Positions 15,220 to 23,035 of a stretch of DNA of 64,000 nt are shown piece by piece. The notes below the pieces were generated by a model, which worked only from the letters and a program-made list of their open reading frames with translations, ran no database searches and was not told the DNA's origin. Source of the DNA: Arthrobacter sp. Bi26 (GTDB lineage Bacteria > Actinomycetota > Actinomycetes > Actinomycetales > Micrococcaceae). Every line of letters starts with the position of its first letter. Positions within the stretch are counted from its first letter, which is position 1. Both the position numbers and the translations under genes were made by a program. The stretch lies in the NCBI RefSeq assembly GCF_918697925.1, contig NZ_CAKKMF010000011.1, positions 1-64,000 of the forward strand, written 5' to 3'.

Positions 15220-15705
15220 CTAGTCCACCCAGACGGCGGGCTCGTTGGTATCGGCGGCCAGCTGGCCAAATTCGAGTTCGTGCGTCCCGGCGTTCGCGGC
15301 GTAGGGCAGGACCGCGGCGAACAAGGAGCCGTCCTGGTGCTCTGCCGCAACGTGAATGGCGTCCGAGTCTTCCTCGAGCAGCGTGATGTCACAGACGACG
15401 GCGGCGGCCCGGAACTCCTCCCGGTGCTGCCGGAGCAGCTCATGGAGGTCCCGGATCATGGCGTCCGCGTCGAAGTCGCCTTGCGATCCGTCGCTCGCGT
15501 CCGCGGGGGTCACAGCAACCAGCCGGACCTCGCCGTCGTTCTGCACCACCAGGGCGAACGGCAGGAAGCCGCCGTTGCGTTCCAGCTGCTCCTGCGCGGC
15601 GCCGACGCCGGTCCCCAGCAGGTTCTCCAGGTCCGTGGCGCTGGCGTCCGGCACGGACTCGCGCCAGGAACCGGTGTTCGAGGACTCTTCGGGGTGTGCG
15701 GCCAC
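15220..15705 (-). CDS. Conserved hypothetical protein
   Basis: 161 residues, acidic, with no signal peptide or transmembrane segment. An alternating strand/helix pattern is seen (GFLPFALVVQNDGEVRLVAV, then AMIRDLHELLRQHREEF, AAAVVCDITLL and GSLFAAVLPYA). It starts with GTG 15705, only 2 bp after the phosphomannomutase stop, so the two genes are probably co-transcribed. I do not recognise the family; it could be a small cytosolic enzyme-like or stress protein. Codon use is like its neighbours. Confidence 0.7.
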   Translation of the reverse strand: MAAHPEESSNTGSWRESVPDASATDLENLLGTGVGAAQEQLERNGGFLPFALVVQNDGEVRLVAVTPADASDGSQGDFDADAMIRDLHELLRQHREEFRAAAVVCDITLLEEDSDAIHVAAEHQDGSLFAAVLPYAANAGTHELEFGQLAADTNEPAVWVD

Positions 15706-15707
15706 GG

Positions 15708-17126
15708 CTAGCCCCGGACCAGCGCCAGGACGCGGTCGCGGACGCGTTCCATAGTGGCGGTGTCCGCGGCTTCGACGTTGAGGCGCAGGAACGGCTCGGT
15801 GTTGGACGGGCGCAGGTTGAACCAGTAGCTGCCGTCGGCGGCGATAAAGGTGCTGCCGTCGAGATAGTCGACCTCGACGTCGTCGTCGTGGAAATCCTTG
15901 CGGACCCGCTCGACCGCGGCGGCCTTGTCCTCGATTTCCGAATTGATCTCGCCGGATGACTGGTACGGCTCGTATTCGCGGCCGAGCTCGGAGAGCGGTC
16001 CGTCCTGCTCGCCCAGGGCGGCCAGGACGTGCATGGCGGCCAACATGCCGGTGTCCGCGTTCCAGAAGTCGCGGAAGTAGAAGTGGGCCGAGTGTTCCCC
16101 GCCGAAGATGGCTCCTTCCGCGGCCATGACGGCCTTGATGAAGGAGTGCCCCACGCGGGTACGGACGGGGCGGCCGCCGAGGCGCTCCACGAGTTCCGGA
16201 ACCGCGCGGGAGGTCAGCAGGTTGTGGATGACGGTGGGCGTGTCTTCGCCGATGCCCTGCGCGCGGGCGATTTCGCGGCGGGCCACCATGCCCGTGATGG
16301 CCGACGGCGAGACGGGCTCGCCCTTTTCGTCGATGACGAAGCAGCGGTCGGCGTCGCCGTCGAACGCCAGGCCGATGTCCGCGCCATGCTCTAGGACGGC
16401 GGCCTGCAGGTCGCGCAGGTTTTCCGGTTCCAGAGGGTTGGCCGGGTGGTTCGGGAAAGATCCGTCGAGCTCGAAGTACAGCGGCACGATCTCCAGGGGG
16501 AGCTTGGGCAGCAGGGCATCGCCAAGCACGGCCGGGGTGGTGAGGCCGGCCATGCCGTTGCCGGCATCGACCACAACCTTCAGCGGCCGTGAACCGCGCA
16601 GGTCCACCAGGCCGCGCAGGTACTCCGAATAGCCCTTGAGGACGTCCTGCACGCCAATGAGGCCAATGCTGCCGGCCGCGGGGATGGTGCCGGCGTTGAG
16701 GTATTCCTCGGCGCGGGCTTGGATTTCCATGAGCCCGGTTTCGGAGGAGATCGGCACGGCGCCGGCCTTGGCCATCTTGATGCCGTTGTATTCGGCCGGG
16801 TTGTGGCTCGCGGTGAACGTGGCGCCGGCGGCGTTGAGGGCGCCGCAGGCGTAGTAGAGCTCGTCGGTGGAGATCAGGTCCAGCAGCTGGACGTTGGCGC
16901 CGCGGGTGGCTGCGCCGTTGGCGAAGGCTTTGGCGAACTCGGGGGAGGAGGGGCGCATGTCCCCGCCCACCAGCACGGTCTGCCCCGAGAGTTCCAGGAC
17001 GTCGACGAAGGCAGCACCGACGGCTTCGACGATTTCCGCGGTAATGGATTGCCCCACGATTCCGCGCACGTCATAGGCCTTGAACGAGGTCGAGAGGTCA
17101 AAAGTCTTTGTCTTGTCCGTAGTCAC
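15708..17126 (-). CDS. manB: Phosphomannomutase/phosphoglucomutase
   Basis: 472 residues from the chosen start. Alpha-D-phosphohexomutase signatures are all present: the catalytic serine loop TFTASHNPAEYNGIK, the metal site DGDADR, the sugar-specificity loop GGEHSAHFYF and the phosphate-binding RPSNTEPFLR. GEHSAH indicates the PMM/PGM group that interconverts mannose-6-P and mannose-1-P (and often glucose phosphates) for GDP-mannose and glycan synthesis. GTG 17126 is chosen because the protein then begins TTDKTKTFDLSTSFKAYDVR, as in relatives; GTG 17174 adds 16 unlike residues. It is divergent from recQ. Confidence 0.93.
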   Translation of the reverse strand: MTTDKTKTFDLSTSFKAYDVRGIVGQSITAEIVEAVGAAFVDVLELSGQTVLVGGDMRPSSPEFAKAFANGAATRGANVQLLDLISTDELYYACGALNAAGATFTASHNPAEYNGIKMAKAGAVPISSETGLMEIQARAEEYLNAGTIPAAGSIGLIGVQDVLKGYSEYLRGLVDLRGSRPLKVVVDAGNGMAGLTTPAVLGDALLPKLPLEIVPLYFELDGSFPNHPANPLEPENLRDLQAAVLEHGADIGLAFDGDADRCFVIDEKGEPVSPSAITGMVARREIARAQGIGEDTPTVIHNLLTSRAVPELVERLGGRPVRTRVGHSFIKAVMAAEGAIFGGEHSAHFYFRDFWNADTGMLAAMHVLAALGEQDGPLSELGREYEPYQSSGEINSEIEDKAAAVERVRKDFHDDDVEVDYLDGSTFIAADGSYWFNLRPSNTEPFLRLNVEAADTATMERVRDRVLALVRG

Positions 17127-17251
17127 GCGTCTTATCTTACGTTGCGGCGCTGACGCCGTGACCTGTGTCCGCACGCTTGTCCACAGGCTGGGATGTGCAC
17201 ATAGCGGGCCCCGGCTTCATGGCTGTCGGAGGGGGCTGGGATACTGAAGCA

Positions 17252-19432
17252 ATGGCCAGTAACCAGAACGCCCTTTCCAGCACCGCCCTCGCCGACACCA
17301 CGGCCTCGACCCGGGAACAGGCCCAGACTGTGCTGCGGGAGCTCGTGGGCCACCCTGGGGCGGAGTTCCATGACGGCCAGTTCGAGGCCATTGAGGCCCT
17401 GGTCGACGGCGGCAGGCGGGCGCTGGTGGTGCAGCGCACCGGCTGGGGGAAGTCGGCCGTGTATTTCGTCGCCTCCCTGCTGCTGCGCCGCCGTGGCGCC
17501 GGCCCCACCCTGATCGTCTCCCCGCTCCTGGCGCTCATGCGTGACCAGGTCGCGGCCGCGGCGCGGGCCGGGGTGCGGGCGGTCGCTATCAACTCCGCGA
17601 ACCAGTTGGAGTGGGACACCGTCCGCGAGCAGCTCGCCGCCGATGAAGTGGACGTCCTGCTGGTCTCGCCAGAGCGCCTCACCAACCCGTCCTTCCGGGA
17701 AAACCAGCTCCCCGAGCTCGTGCGCCGGACCGGGCTGCTGGTGGTTGACGAGGCCCACTGCATCTCGGACTGGGGCCACGACTTCCGCCCCGACTACCGG
17801 CGCATCGCGGACCTCATCACACAGCTGCCGGACACCGTCCCGGTGCTCGCCACCACCGCCACGGCCAATTCCCGGGTGGTGCATGACATCGAGGAGCAGC
17901 TCGGCAAGGACGTGCTCACCATACGGGGCGCCCTGGGCCGGGATTCGCTCCGGCTGGGTGTCCTGACACTGCCCGATTCCCGCGAACGGCTGGGCTGGCT
18001 GTTGACCCACCTGCAGGATTTGCAGGGCAGCGGCATCATTTACACGCTCACGGTGTCGGCGGCCGAGGACACTGCCCGCCTCTTGGCCGAAGCGGGGCAT
18101 GAGGTGCTCGCCTACACCGGCCGCACGGACCCCGCGGACCGGGAACGCGCCGAGCATCTCCTTAAGGACAACCAGGTCAAGGCCCTCGTGGCCACGTCCG
18201 CGCTCGGCATGGGCTTCGACAAGCCGGACCTCGGCTTCGTGGTGCACCTTGGCGCGCCGTCCTCGCCGGTGGCGTATTACCAGCAGGTGGGCCGCGCCGG
18301 GCGTGGCGCGGCGAACGCCGATGTCCTGCTGCTGCCCGGTTCGGAGGACCGCGACATCTGGCAGTACTTTGCCACCGCGTCTATGCCGTCCGAGGAAAAG
18401 GCTGCCGCCGTCCTGACAGCCCTCGCCGAGGCCGGAACGGCAGTGTCCACAGTGGCGCTCGAGGCCCGGGTGGACCTGCGCCGCACCCCGCTGGAGCTGC
18501 TGTTGAAGGTCCTGGCCGTGGACGGCGCCGTCGAACGCGTCGGCGGCGGCTGGCGCTCCACGGGACAGCCGTGGAACTACGACGCCGAGCGGTACAGCCG
18601 GATCGCCGAGGCCCGGGTGGATGAACAGGACTCGATGGTCATCTACCAGGACACCGCGGGCTGCCGAATGGAATACATCACCTCGGTACTGGACGACGAA
18701 ACAGCCCGCGCCTGCGGCCGCTGCGACAACTGCGCTGGCCGCTGGTTCCGGGCCGACATCGCCGAGGACGCCACGGAGACCGCAGGGCAGACCCTTCGCC
18801 GGGCCGGCGTCGTCCTTGAACCGCGGCTGCAGTGGCCCAGCGGAATGGACCGCCTGGGTGTGCCCGTCAAGGGCAAGATCAAGCCCGATGAAGCGCTCGC
18901 CGACGGCCGGGTGCTGGCGCGCCTGACGGACCTCGGCTGGGGCGGGGCCCTGCGCGAGGCCTTCGCCGCCGGTGCACCCGACCGGGCCGTAGACCCCGGC
19001 ATGCTGCAGGCCTGCGTTCAGGTGCTCCGGGAATGGGGCGCGGGAGATGCCCGGTCCCCGGGCTGGAGCGGGGCCGGCCGGCCGGCCGCGATCATCAGCC
19101 TGCCCTCCCGCGGGAAGCCGCTGCTGGTGGACTCCCTGGCCCGCGGGATCTCCGAGATCGGCCGCATCCCGTATCTCGGCCAGCTGCAGCTCAATCACGG
19201 CGGACCCACCGGCGGCCGCGGCGGGAACAGTGCCTACCGGCTCGCCGGCGTCTGGGACCGCCTGGTGGTGGGACCGGAGCTGGAGGACGCCCTGGCTGGA
19301 ATCCGTGGCCAGAGCGTCATGCTGGTGGACGACCTCGTGGACAGCCGCTGGACCCTGACCATCTCCGGGCGGGCCCTCAGGCTCGCCGGCGCCGGCGCCG
19401 TTCTGCCGCTGGTGCTGGGCCAGGCCGGCTGA
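17252..19432 (+). CDS. RecQ-family ATP-dependent DNA helicase with C-terminal phosphoribosyltransferase-like domain
   Basis: 726 residues. The SF2 core carries motif 0 (GAEFHDGQFEAIEALV), Walker A (QRTGWGKSAVYF), DEAH (VVDEAHCISDWGHDFR), motif III (LATTATA) and motif VI (QQVGRAGRG). A RecQ zinc module follows (GCRMEY then CGRCDNC). The last ~120 residues contain VMLVDDLVDSRWTLTIS, the PRPP-binding loop of type I phosphoribosyltransferases, so the usual HRDC domain is replaced by a PRTase-like domain. RecQ enzymes unwind DNA 3'-5' during repair. ATG 17252 is preferred; upstream in-frame codons overlap the divergent promoter. The 3' end overlaps the convergent MFS gene by 56 bp. Confidence 0.9.
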   Translation: MASNQNALSSTALADTTASTREQAQTVLRELVGHPGAEFHDGQFEAIEALVDGGRRALVVQRTGWGKSAVYFVASLLLRRRGAGPTLIVSPLLALMRDQVAAAARAGVRAVAINSANQLEWDTVREQLAADEVDVLLVSPERLTNPSFRENQLPELVRRTGLLVVDEAHCISDWGHDFRPDYRRIADLITQLPDTVPVLATTATANSRVVHDIEEQLGKDVLTIRGALGRDSLRLGVLTLPDSRERLGWLLTHLQDLQGSGIIYTLTVSAAEDTARLLAEAGHEVLAYTGRTDPADRERAEHLLKDNQVKALVATSALGMGFDKPDLGFVVHLGAPSSPVAYYQQVGRAGRGAANADVLLLPGSEDRDIWQYFATASMPSEEKAAAVLTALAEAGTAVSTVALEARVDLRRTPLELLLKVLAVDGAVERVGGGWRSTGQPWNYDAERYSRIAEARVDEQDSMVIYQDTAGCRMEYITSVLDDETARACGRCDNCAGRWFRADIAEDATETAGQTLRRAGVVLEPRLQWPSGMDRLGVPVKGKIKPDEALADGRVLARLTDLGWGGALREAFAAGAPDRAVDPGMLQACVQVLREWGAGDARSPGWSGAGRPAAIISLPSRGKPLLVDSLARGISEIGRIPYLGQLQLNHGGPTGGRGGNSAYRLAGVWDRLVVGPELEDALAGIRGQSVMLVDDLVDSRWTLTISGRALRLAGAGAVLPLVLGQAG

Positions 19433-20861
19433 CCTCCGCGCCGGCGTGGCGGGGGAGGGCCAGGCTGTCCAGCGTGCTCAGGAGCATCAGGACCGCGATG
19501 GCCACGAATGCTGCCCGGTACGGCGCCGCCGGATCGCCGGCGGCAAGACCCCCGGCGACACCGATGGTTCCTGCGGCGTGGCTGCTTGCCTCGAAGACCC
19601 GCAGCAGGAGCGCCCCGACAGCGATCCCGGCCGCTGTGGAGAGCTGCACGAGCGTGGCGGAGACGGCATTGGCGGACGGCAGTTGGCCCGGGGCGACGTC
19701 GGCGTACTGGACGGAAGCGTAGGCCGAGAACCCGATCGAGCGGAACGCTCCGCTGGCCACCAGCACGGCGACAATCAGCGGCTCCGGCGTGCCGGCCTCG
19801 AGCAGTGCGCACAGCGCAAAAGTGGCGGCCGAGGCCAGCGATGCGAACGCCAGAACGGGTTTGAAACCGAAGCGCCGGATCAGGGGCGTCGTAGCGGGCT
19901 TAATTCCGATGTTCCCCACGAACACGGCGGACACCATCGCCCCGGCGCGCAGCGGGTCCCAGCCGAAGCCGGCCTGGAACATCAGCGGCAGCAGGAACGG
20001 CACGGCGCTGATGGTCAGGCGGTACACAAAGCCTCCCGTCGCTGTTGCGCGGAACGTCCGTGCGCCGAAGACGGACAGATTGAACAGTGGCGTGCTGGTC
20101 CGTCGCATCGAGGCCGCGGCTGCGGTCAGAAACAGCAGGCCCACTACGATCCCCGCGGCCGCCAGCAGTCCGGCGTCGCGGCCGCCGATCAGTTCCAGAC
20201 CAATGAGCAGGGACCCCACCCCGAGCGTGGTGAGGACCAGGCCGAGCCAGTCGAGGCGCCGCGTGCTGTCGCCGCCCACTGCGGGAACCAGGCGCAGCGC
20301 GGCCAGGAACGCCGCCAGGCCCAGGGGGAGGTTGACCAGGAAGATCCAGTGCCAGGACAGGTACGTGGTGAGCGCTCCGCCCACGAGCGGGGCAAGGACC
20401 GGGGCCAGCAGCCCGGGCCACACCAGGAAGGCGGTGGCCCGCAGCAACTCCTTCTTCGGCGTTCCGCGGAGCACCACCAGCGTGCCCACAGGGACCATCA
20501 TGGCGCCGCCAGCACCCTGCAGGACACGGCTCATGGTCAGCATTGTCAGGTCCTGGCTGAGCGCGCAGAGCAGCGACGCCGCCGTGAAGATTGCAATGGC
20601 GAGACAGAACACCCGGCGGGCACCGAGCCGCTCCGCGAGCCAGCCGCTGAGCGGGATGCCCATCGCCACCGTCATCAGGTAGGCCGTCATGGTGATGTTG
20701 ACGTCGGCGGCGGGCACGTCGAAATCCGCGGCGATACTGGGTATGGCCGTGGTCAGGACGGTCCCGTCGAGGAATTCCATGAAGAACGTCGCAGCCACTA
20801 AGAGCGCCAGCCGCGGGCTCCAGCTGCCCCCGGCCGGGACGCCACGCGACGAGGCTTTCAT
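19377..20861 (-). CDS. MFS transporter, DHA2 (14-TM) drug:H+ antiporter type
   Basis: 494 residues, almost entirely hydrophobic, with about 14 predicted helices. The first helix region has FMEFLDGTVLTTAIPSIAAD, typical of EmrB/QacA-type exporters, followed by GWLAERLGARRVF (motif A) and LLAPVLAPLVGG (antiporter motif C). It ends in a basic Arg run. ATG 20861 is chosen because CGGAGAACCGCGC precedes it; ATG 20891 would overlap the upstream gene. It probably forms an operon with the oxidoreductase gene ending at 20884. The substrate is unknown. The coding 3' end overlaps the convergent recQ gene. Confidence 0.9.
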   Translation of the reverse strand: MKASSRGVPAGGSWSPRLALLVAATFFMEFLDGTVLTTAIPSIAADFDVPAADVNITMTAYLMTVAMGIPLSGWLAERLGARRVFCLAIAIFTAASLLCALSQDLTMLTMSRVLQGAGGAMMVPVGTLVVLRGTPKKELLRATAFLVWPGLLAPVLAPLVGGALTTYLSWHWIFLVNLPLGLAAFLAALRLVPAVGGDSTRRLDWLGLVLTTLGVGSLLIGLELIGGRDAGLLAAAGIVVGLLFLTAAAASMRRTSTPLFNLSVFGARTFRATATGGFVYRLTISAVPFLLPLMFQAGFGWDPLRAGAMVSAVFVGNIGIKPATTPLIRRFGFKPVLAFASLASAATFALCALLEAGTPEPLIVAVLVASGAFRSIGFSAYASVQYADVAPGQLPSANAVSATLVQLSTAAGIAVGALLLRVFEASSHAAGTIGVAGGLAAGDPAAPYRAAFVAIAVLMLLSTLDSLALPRHAGAEVSRPGPAPAAERRRRRRA

Positions 20862-20883
20862 GCGCGGTTCTCCGAGTTCCGGT

Positions 20884-22545
20884 TCACCCATTGCGGAGGG
20901 GCGGTTCCGATTCCAACACGGCCATGGCGGCGTTGTGGCCGCCGATGGCACTGACGGCGCCGCCGCGGCGGGCGCCGGAACCGCAGAGCAGGATCTGCGG
21001 ATCGTCCGTCGCCACGCCCCAGCGGCGCGCCGGGGTGTCCAGCGGTTCGCCGTCCTCCACGAACGGCCAGTCGAGGCCGCCGTGGAAGATGTTGCCCTGG
21101 GGCATGCCGACGGCGCGTTCAATGTCCAAGGTGGTCTTGGTTTCGATGCAGGGCCTCCCGTCCGGATCTGTCAGGAGCAGATCCTCAATCGGCTCGGCCA
21201 GGACGGAGTTCAGGGAGGCCAGGACGGCCGCCTGCAGCTCGGCGCGGCGGTCCTCGTTGTTCTCGGCCGTGACCAGCCGGTGCGGGACGTGCAGGCCAAA
21301 GACGGTCAGCGTCTGGGCGCCGGCGGCCTGCAGTTCCGGGGACAGGATGCTGGGGTCGGTCAGCGAATGGCAGTAGATTTCGCACGGCAGCGGCGAGGGC
21401 ACGGACCCGGCGGCGGCGGTGCGGTAGGCGGCGTCGAGCTGGGACCACGTCTCGTTGATGTGGAACGTCCCGCCGAAGGCGGCCTCCGGGCTGACGGATC
21501 CGTCCAGGAGCTCCGGGAGCCGTTTGAGCAGCAGGTTGACCTTGACCTGGGCGCCCTCGCGGCGATGGTTCGGGTTGCCGGCAGCGGCCGCGGCGCCCGC
21601 TGAAATGCCAGCGGCAGCGGCGCCGGCAGCGGCGCCCTCGGCAGGCCGGCTGCGCAGCCGGTTCAGGACGGCCGGCGCCACATTGGACAGGACCCACGCG
21701 GCGGTTACCGTGTGGTCCTGGCCGCCGTGGCGGTAGTCCACGACGCCGCCGGGCCGGACCGCCGTGACGTCCGCGGAAGTCAGGATGGTCGCGCCGGCGT
21801 CGCGGGCGGCCCGCTCCAGCTCGCCGGACACCGCGCCCATGCCGCCGACCGGCACGTCCCAGTCGCCCGTTCCACCGCCTATCAGGTGGTAGAGGAAGCA
21901 GATGTTTTGCTGCAGGTCCTCGTCGTCGGCCTGGGCGAACGTCCCGATCAGCGCATCCGTCAGGACCACGCCGCGGACCAGGTCGCTGCCCAAATTCTTG
22001 CTGATGGCGTGCCCGATGGGATGTTCGATCATGGCCTCCCATGCCTCGGCGACGCCGGCCCGGGCGGCGAGGGAACGCGCAACGGATCGGGGCAGCAGCG
22101 GCGAGGTCATGGTGGGCCAGAGGGCTTCAGTGAGCTGCCGGCAGGCGGCGTAGAACGCGGTGAAGGCGCGGAACTCGCCGTCGGGCGCGCCGACGGCGGC
22201 GAAGGACGCCGCAGTGGCGGCCTCGTCCCCGTTGTCCACCAGCAGGGCCCGGCTGCCGTCCGCAGGGTCCGGGGTGTAGGAGGAATAGCGCCGCCGCGCC
22301 AGCGTGACGCGCAGGCCGAGGTCATCGATGATCTGCTGGGGCAGGAGGCTGACGAGGTACGAGTAGCGCGAGAGGCGGGCGTCGACGCCGTCGAACGCGT
22401 GCGCGGACACCGCGGCGCCGCCGGGGTGCTCCAGCTTTTCCAGGACCAGGACCTCCCGCCCGGCCTTGGCCAGGTACGCGGCCGCGGCCAGGCCGTTGTG
22501 GCCGCCGCCGACGATGATGGCGTCAAATTCCTTGTTGCTCGACAT
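20884..22545 (-). CDS. Phytoene-desaturase-like NAD(P)/FAD-dependent oxidoreductase
   Basis: 553 residues. An N-terminal dinucleotide-binding motif DAIIVGGGHNGLAAAAYLAK continues into EVLVLEKLEHPGGAAV. The C-terminal end carries the typical FAD-contact segment (LLCGSGARRGGAVSAIGGHN). This layout is that of the CrtI/PYROXD2-like family, which includes carotenoid desaturases and uncharacterised oxidoreductases. There is no crtB or other carotenoid gene nearby, so a carotenoid role is not supported. An Ala/Gly-rich insert lies near residue 325. ATG 22545 follows CAGGATAGGCCC. It is the first gene before the MFS exporter. Confidence 0.87.
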   Translation of the reverse strand: MSSNKEFDAIIVGGGHNGLAAAAYLAKAGREVLVLEKLEHPGGAAVSAHAFDGVDARLSRYSYLVSLLPQQIIDDLGLRVTLARRRYSSYTPDPADGSRALLVDNGDEAATAASFAAVGAPDGEFRAFTAFYAACRQLTEALWPTMTSPLLPRSVARSLAARAGVAEAWEAMIEHPIGHAISKNLGSDLVRGVVLTDALIGTFAQADDEDLQQNICFLYHLIGGGTGDWDVPVGGMGAVSGELERAARDAGATILTSADVTAVRPGGVVDYRHGGQDHTVTAAWVLSNVAPAVLNRLRSRPAEGAAAGAAAAGISAGAAAAAGNPNHRREGAQVKVNLLLKRLPELLDGSVSPEAAFGGTFHINETWSQLDAAYRTAAAGSVPSPLPCEIYCHSLTDPSILSPELQAAGAQTLTVFGLHVPHRLVTAENNEDRRAELQAAVLASLNSVLAEPIEDLLLTDPDGRPCIETKTTLDIERAVGMPQGNIFHGGLDWPFVEDGEPLDTPARRWGVATDDPQILLCGSGARRGGAVSAIGGHNAAMAVLESEPPLRNG

Positions 22546-22648
22546 GGGCCTATCCTGCCATCCGGATCCGCCGCTGGGCGCGAGGCGTCCGGCCACCGGA
22601 CGGGAGCGGGTTGCTGCAGACGGTGCCGTCGCAGCGCTGCCCCGGCGT

Positions 22649-22705
22649 CACGGGTGCAGATCAGGGCGGATGAACGACGCCGATCCGCCCTGATCTGCCC
22701 GGGAG
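22649..22705. repeat. 57-bp palindromic element, copy 1
   Basis: Inverted arms GCAGATCAGGGCGGAT (22656-22671) and ATCCGCCCTGATCTGC (22683-22698) are perfect over 16 bp, with an 11-nt loop. Outer positions are degenerate. The same arm sequence, arm spacing and 11-nt loop recur at 33800-33856 and 34951-35007. It lies between the oxidoreductase gene and tRNA-Ser(GCT). Confidence 0.9.
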
Positions 22706-22761
22706 CAGGCCCGGCGCGGGCAGGACCAGGCCCCGGGCCGCCATGTGCCGGGTACGCAAAA

Positions 22762-22785
22762 GGCCCCGGTCCGAGGACCGGGGCC
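22762..22785 (-). terminator. tRNA-Ser(GCT) terminator
   Basis: GGCCCCGGTCC pairs with GGACCGGGGCC. On the minus strand the hairpin is followed by TTTTGC. It lies 6 bp beyond the 3' end of the tRNA. Confidence 0.85.
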
Positions 22786-22790
22786 AAACG

Positions 22791-22878
22791 CGGAGACGGG
22801 GGGATTTGAACCCCCGGTGGAGTTGTGCCCCACACTTCATTAGCAGTGAAGCCCATTCGGCCGCTCTGGCACGTCTCC
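22791..22878 (-). tRNA. tRNA-Ser(GCT)
   Basis: An 88-nt class II tRNA on the minus strand. The acceptor GGAGACG pairs with CGTCTCC, with discriminator G. The anticodon arm CTTCA-CTGCTAA-TGAAG gives anticodon GCT. A long variable arm (GTGGGGCACAACTCCAC) and a T loop TTCAAAT are present. Decodes AGC/AGU. Confidence 0.97.
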
Positions 22879-23035
22879 AATTGCTATTAACTAGCCAACC
22901 AAGGATACGCAGAAGGTGCCACGCAGTGCAAAACGGCCCGCCGGGGACATCGCGGGGTCACTTCCGGCCAATAATTGGGGCACCGGATGGGCGCGAAGTG
23001 GCCCCGCGTGGCTTACCGCTTTCGGGGGTGCGGCA

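Noticed and set aside
17127..17174. Upstream GTG start of phosphomannomutase
   Set aside because: The extra 16 residues (RTQVTASAPQRKIRRV) are unlike the family and would run into the recQ promoter region.
17132..19198. A 688-residue minus-strand frame
   Set aside because: Antisense of recQ; no recognisable motifs.
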